A stretch of DNA of 64,000 nucleotides from Promethearchaeota archaeon. GTDB taxonomy: Archaea > Asgardarchaeota > Thorarchaeia > Thorarchaeales > Thorarchaeaceae. The position numbers and the translations under genes are program-made. This document shows positions 61,215-64,000 of the stretch, one piece after another (within the stretch, counting starts at the first letter, position 1; each line of letters begins with the position of its first letter). The notes beneath the pieces were generated by a model that did no database searches, had not been told where the DNA came from, and saw only the letters and a program-made list of their open reading frames with translations. The stretch lies in the NCBI GenBank assembly GCA_014728035.1, contig WJMJ01000078.1, positions 124,001 to 188,000 of the forward strand, in the 5' to 3' direction.

Positions 61215-61531
61215 CAATCAAACAGATTGAGGATATGATTAGCACTCTTGTTGCGAGAGGACTCGGAATATATGGACGGGAAAAGATGGGAGAAATTTGT
61301 TTGACATCCGGTGTTGCATTGCTAGACGATAATACTACTGACTGGCTTACAGAAGATATCGAAACGGCATTGAACAAATTTCTTGTAAACTATGCGAAAT
61401 TCAATATAGCTGCAAAAATGACGGTTATGGTATTAGCTAAAAAATATGGAATCGAACTTCCAGAAGAGCTTCAAAGGAAGAAGAAACGTAAATCAAAATT
61501 CAGAAGATTACTAGAAAAAGTAAGAGGATAA
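61205..61531 (+). CDS. Small protein translationally coupled to the diiron MBL gene
   Basis: Uncharacterised protein of 108 residues from ATG 61205, which overlaps the previous gene's end and follows GGAGGTGG. It is mainly helical (IKQIEDMISTLVARGLGIY, WLTEDIETALNKFLVNYAKF, AAKMTVMVLAKKYGI) with a strongly basic C-terminus (KKKRKSKFRRLLEKVRG) that could bind nucleic acid or membrane lipid. The longer frame to 61124 lies inside the MBL gene and is not used. No family recognised; one cysteine (near 37) is present. Confidence 0.7.
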   Translation: MAVTIKQIEDMISTLVARGLGIYGREKMGEICLTSGVALLDDNTTDWLTEDIETALNKFLVNYAKFNIAAKMTVMVLAKKYGIELPEELQRKKKRKSKFRRLLEKVRG

Positions 61532-61541
61532 TAATAGAAGA

Positions 61542-61562
61542 GGGAAGAGTTTTCCTCTTCCC
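61542..61562. terminator. Shared terminator hairpin between convergent genes
   Basis: GGGAAGAG-ttttc-CTCTTCCC is an 8-bp perfect stem in the 41-base spacer. On the minus strand it follows the aminotransferase stop by 10 bases and is followed by TCTTCTATTATTATCC, so it serves at least the minus-strand gene. Confidence 0.72.
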
Positions 61563-61572
61563 CAAATTTACA

Positions 61573-62919
61573 TCAAATCGAGTCTGCGATGGCTTTGTCA
61601 AGACGTTCAACCGCATCATCAATATCTGCTTTTGTGATTACATAACTGGGTGTGAAACGGATGCAATTTTGCCCAGCACCTAAAATCCAAAGTTGATGCT
61701 TTTGCACAGCAGTCTTAACAATTTTATCACGAAGCTTTGGTGCCTTTTCCTTTGACTTCTTGTCTTTAACAAATTCTACACCAACCATCAAGCCAAGACC
61801 ACGAACATCCCCAATGACCTCGTACTTGTCTTTAAGCTCATTTAGACGTTTTATGAGATAAGCACCGTTTTCAGTATTCTTCTTGAGATAGTCACCGTCT
61901 TCAATCTGTTTTATTGTCCAGAGTGATAAAAGAGACATCTTTGGTTCTGCAGAGAATGTTTCAGAGTGACGAGATCCTTCTGTATACATAGGTGAAGGCC
62001 CAATAGAAGCACCCATTGGATACCCGCCACCAAGAGCTTTAGCCATTGAAACATAATCTGGAACGACACCATGATTTTCCATTGCACACCATTTGCCAGT
62101 TCTGCCCATCCCAGCTTGAACTTCATCTGACATGAAATACGCATCAATTTCCTTTGTTACGTCGTAGAATCCTTGTACTGCTTTAGAAGGAGGTACAATT
62201 AGTCCACCCTCACCACAAAGAGGCTCCATGACTGTAGCAGCAATATCATTTCCTTCCACCTGGAGAGCGTATCGTAAAGCTTCTACACATTCTAGACTAC
62301 AATCTTCCTCATTAGTGCCATAGGGACAACGATAGCAATAGGGATAGAAGACCCGAACTACATCCACCCCTTGTGGAAATCCTGATTTGTGTTTAGAATT
62401 GGAAGAGGTCAGTGCAAGGGCATACCCAGTTCGTCCATGAAATGCAGGACGAAATGCTACAAATCTACGTTTGCCTGAAAGGTCCATTGCAGATTTCATA
62501 CATCCTTCAACTGCACGCCCACCTGAAGTGGTAAATACAACGCGCTTTTTGTGATCGCCAGGAGTAAGAGTTGCAACCTTTTCTGCAAGCAAAGTCTGGG
62601 GAATTGCATCAAAATCCATTCCTGGTAGTTCCTTAATCACATCGTTAATCTTTTCTTCGAATTCCAAGTAAGGTTTGTACCTCAGACCAAGAGCCCGAAC
62701 CGCAACCCCACCAGTTACATCAAGATATTCCGTGCCCTCAACATCGAAAATTCTAACTCCTTCACCACGTGTATGGTCAAGGCAACCATATACAGCACGG
62801 TCTTGTGTAGTTAGTGCAAGAGCTTCTGATGCTCTCTGCTTCCAATAGTCGTTGGTCATATTTTTTGGATCTATATCAAATCCCAAATCTTTGAGAATTT
62901 GTATGTGCTTATCGTCCAT
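61573..62919 (-). CDS. Class III PLP aminotransferase (archaeal GABA-AT/amino-acid racemase-like)
   Basis: Fold-type I PLP enzyme of 448 residues. TTSGGRAVEGCMKSAMDLSG holds the cofactor phosphate site, SDEVQAGMGRTGKW the aspartate facing the pyridine ring, and MAKALGGGYPMGA the Schiff-base lysine. A cysteine-rich insertion VFYPYCYRCPYGTNEEDCSL, seen in archaeal 4-aminobutyrate aminotransferase-like enzymes and Thermococcales amino acid racemases, is present. The reaction could be omega-transamination or racemisation. The frame is open to TTG 63000, but ATG 62919 (MDDKHIQIL) is the likely start because the residues upstream are not family-like. Confidence 0.88.
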   Translation of the reverse strand: MDDKHIQILKDLGFDIDPKNMTNDYWKQRASEALALTTQDRAVYGCLDHTRGEGVRIFDVEGTEYLDVTGGVAVRALGLRYKPYLEFEEKINDVIKELPGMDFDAIPQTLLAEKVATLTPGDHKKRVVFTTSGGRAVEGCMKSAMDLSGKRRFVAFRPAFHGRTGYALALTSSNSKHKSGFPQGVDVVRVFYPYCYRCPYGTNEEDCSLECVEALRYALQVEGNDIAATVMEPLCGEGGLIVPPSKAVQGFYDVTKEIDAYFMSDEVQAGMGRTGKWCAMENHGVVPDYVSMAKALGGGYPMGASIGPSPMYTEGSRHSETFSAEPKMSLLSLWTIKQIEDGDYLKKNTENGAYLIKRLNELKDKYEVIGDVRGLGLMVGVEFVKDKKSKEKAPKLRDKIVKTAVQKHQLWILGAGQNCIRFTPSYVITKADIDDAVERLDKAIADSI

Positions 62920-63014
62920 AGCTGTCACAATCCGTATAGGCAAGTCTGTTCGGGATAATTCTCTATTATCTAATTTGTGATGCAGGCGTCTTTTTCTCAA
63001 AGAGTCTAATTCAT

Positions 63015-63052
63015 ATTCAAAAAGAGGTAAGAAGGACCGCTCTTTGCGGCCC
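63015..63052 (-). terminator. Terminator after the small membrane-protein pair
   Basis: GGACCGC (63034-63040) and GCGGCCC (63046-63052) form in minus-strand RNA a 7-bp stem with one G-U pair and a 5-base loop, followed by TTCTTACCTCTTTTTG. It lies 14 bases past the stop of the last gene. Confidence 0.68.
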
Positions 63053-63066
63053 CACTATTTCAAAGG

Positions 63067-63402
63067 TTAAGCTAATACCATCAAGATGGCACCAATAATG
63101 ATGAGAATTCCAGGAAGGCCGCCACCAAAGATGTAAACAAGTATACCAAGGATGAGAATAATCACCCAGTTGTTATCGAACTTGAGCATTGGAATGCTAA
63201 CTACACCACTCGTAGCAAGTACAGCAAAAGATAAGATAATGAGAATTATTGCAGTAAAAATACCCAAAACGCTCAGGTCAATACCCGGTAATCCAAAAGT
63301 AAAAGGCATATTAAGGAGAGCAAGAATACCCCAAACTACTCCAAGAATTCCACCAAGCAATACTAGTAGATTTGCCAGTTTTTTAATGTCAGATTTTGCC
63401 AT
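63067..63402 (-). CDS. Small four-helix membrane protein A
   Basis: Integral membrane protein of 111 residues that is nearly all hydrophobic, with about four helices (9-28, 38-66, 76-91, 94-110) and few charged residues (ALLNMPFTFGLPG loop; PMLKFDNNWVIIL). The ATG at 63402 follows AGGAAAC on the minus strand. It follows the other small membrane gene by 36 bases on the same strand, and both share length and topology, suggesting a paralogous pair or a two-subunit membrane complex. No family recognised. Confidence 0.68.
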   Translation of the reverse strand: MAKSDIKKLANLLVLLGGILGVVWGILALLNMPFTFGLPGIDLSVLGIFTAIILIILSFAVLATSGVVSIPMLKFDNNWVIILILGILVYIFGGGLPGILIIIGAILMVLA

Positions 63403-63438
63403 TATTGTTTCCTCGTTTTTCTACGTTTCAATATGCGT

Positions 63439-63807
63439 CTAAGACTTGGTTATAATTAGAAGCCCTGCTATTAGAATCATTAGCCCTGCAAGAGTTCCTA
63501 CATTCATAAGCCAACCAATTATGTCAAAGGACAATCCACGACCAACTAAGATAATTGCAACAAATCCAATTATTGTCAGTAGTAATCCATTTCTGTGTAT
63601 CATCCAATAGACAAAACCACAGGCATCAAACGCAAGAATTGCCATCACTAAGAGTGCAATTCCTAAAACTAATGTTACAACTCCGTCAAAAATTCCGTTA
63701 AGTATCTGGTTTAATCCATTGATAATATCGTTAAGAGCAAATATGATCAATACAATTCCACCAAGAAGTGTATAACCTTGTGCAGCTCCTTCTGCTTTAC
63801 AACCCAT
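63439..63807 (-). CDS. Small four-helix membrane protein B
   Basis: Integral membrane protein of 122 residues with about four helices (10-28, 40-60, 73-88, 100-120). The loops contain IINGLNQILNGIFDG and MIHRNG. It begins with MGCKAEGAAQG and uses ATG 63807, with GAGGAAAC upstream on the minus strand. It precedes membrane protein A in the same transcript. No family recognised. Confidence 0.68.
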   Translation of the reverse strand: MGCKAEGAAQGYTLLGGIVLIIFALNDIINGLNQILNGIFDGVVTLVLGIALLVMAILAFDACGFVYWMIHRNGLLLTIIGFVAIILVGRGLSFDIIGWLMNVGTLAGLMILIAGLLIITKS

Positions 63808-64000
63808 GTTTCCTCGTTCCTAGTGAGGTAGTTAGGTGAAATAGGACAATTATGTCCATAACCCAAGTCCTCGACTACTTTGTTAATGAAGAAGATAAGG
63901 TAAATACTTACCGATGAATTAGAAAACGATTTCGACAAATGCCGTTTTCATCTATAAGTCCTATCTAGGTAATACACAGATTGGTATTAGTGTGTGATAG

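Noticed and set aside
63747..63938. 63-codon minus frame overlapping the start of membrane protein B
   Set aside because: It overlaps a better supported gene and has no ribosome site; the remaining upstream bases look like promoter.
1..64000. CRISPR array, insertion sequence or prophage
   Set aside because: No regularly spaced repeats, transposase, integrase or terminal inverted repeats were seen anywhere in the window.

Overview
The window reads as a gene-dense, AT-rich chromosome segment of an Asgard archaeon. Archaeal markers are TFB, an archaeosine tRNA-guanine transglycosylase with a PUA domain, an archaeal-type AspRS, a tetraether lipid synthase homologue, a DGGGP-synthase-type UbiA enzyme and a two-domain Trm11-like methylase. 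Asgard identity rests mainly on an ESCRT locus at 47.8-52.9 kb. It holds a Snf7-family ESCRT-III protein, a Vps4-type ATPase with an MIT domain, a Vps25-like protein, and a Vps22/36-like protein that appears fused to an ESCRT-I steadiness box. Two longin-like proteins, a degenerate small GTPase and a Yip1-like membrane protein agree with this. The lineage within Asgard (for example Thorarchaeia) cannot be fixed from the sequence alone.

Layout. 0-7 kb: 3' truncated ileS, a MazG-like hydrolase, a collapsed 5'-nucleotidase remnant, a TauE-like permease and the tetraether synthase homologue. 7-12 kb: a PhzF-like protein, a first TldD/TldE pair and a polyprenyl diphosphate synthase. 12-23 kb: three minus-strand cell-surface proteins that share a Rossmann-like (GATase/DUF4350-like) module, one carrying a zinc phospholipase/nuclease domain and one a PHP domain, divergent from a complete Fe3+-family ABC transporter. 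23-33 kb: arcTGT, HflX, a MetV-like protein, an MFS transporter, tRNA-His, a degenerate GTPase, a MfnA-type decarboxylase and a TraB protein. 33-36 kb: HypB, two ECF S components and small HTH regulators. 36-45 kb: Yip1-like, UbiA, an endonuclease IV-like protein, a Trm11-like methylase, a longin protein, TFB and ArgRS. 45-48 kb: a second TldD/TldE pair. 48-53 kb: ESCRT locus. 53-64 kb: a secreted caspase-fold-like protein, AspRS, a REC-PAS-histidine kinase, a MarR-like regulator, a second longin protein, a diiron MBL protein, a class III aminotransferase and two small membrane proteins.

Two architectural traits recur. Convergent genes are packed with 0-10 bp between them or overlap by 4 bp. 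Elsewhere, gene ends are marked by perfect or wobble-paired hairpins followed by pyrimidine-rich tails, which look like intrinsic-type terminators. Membrane lipid genes (tetraether synthase, prenyl synthase, UbiA) are scattered in the window, and hypB points to [NiFe]-hydrogenase maturation in this organism. I saw no insertion sequence, CRISPR array, rRNA or integrase; the only RNA gene I can support is tRNA-His.
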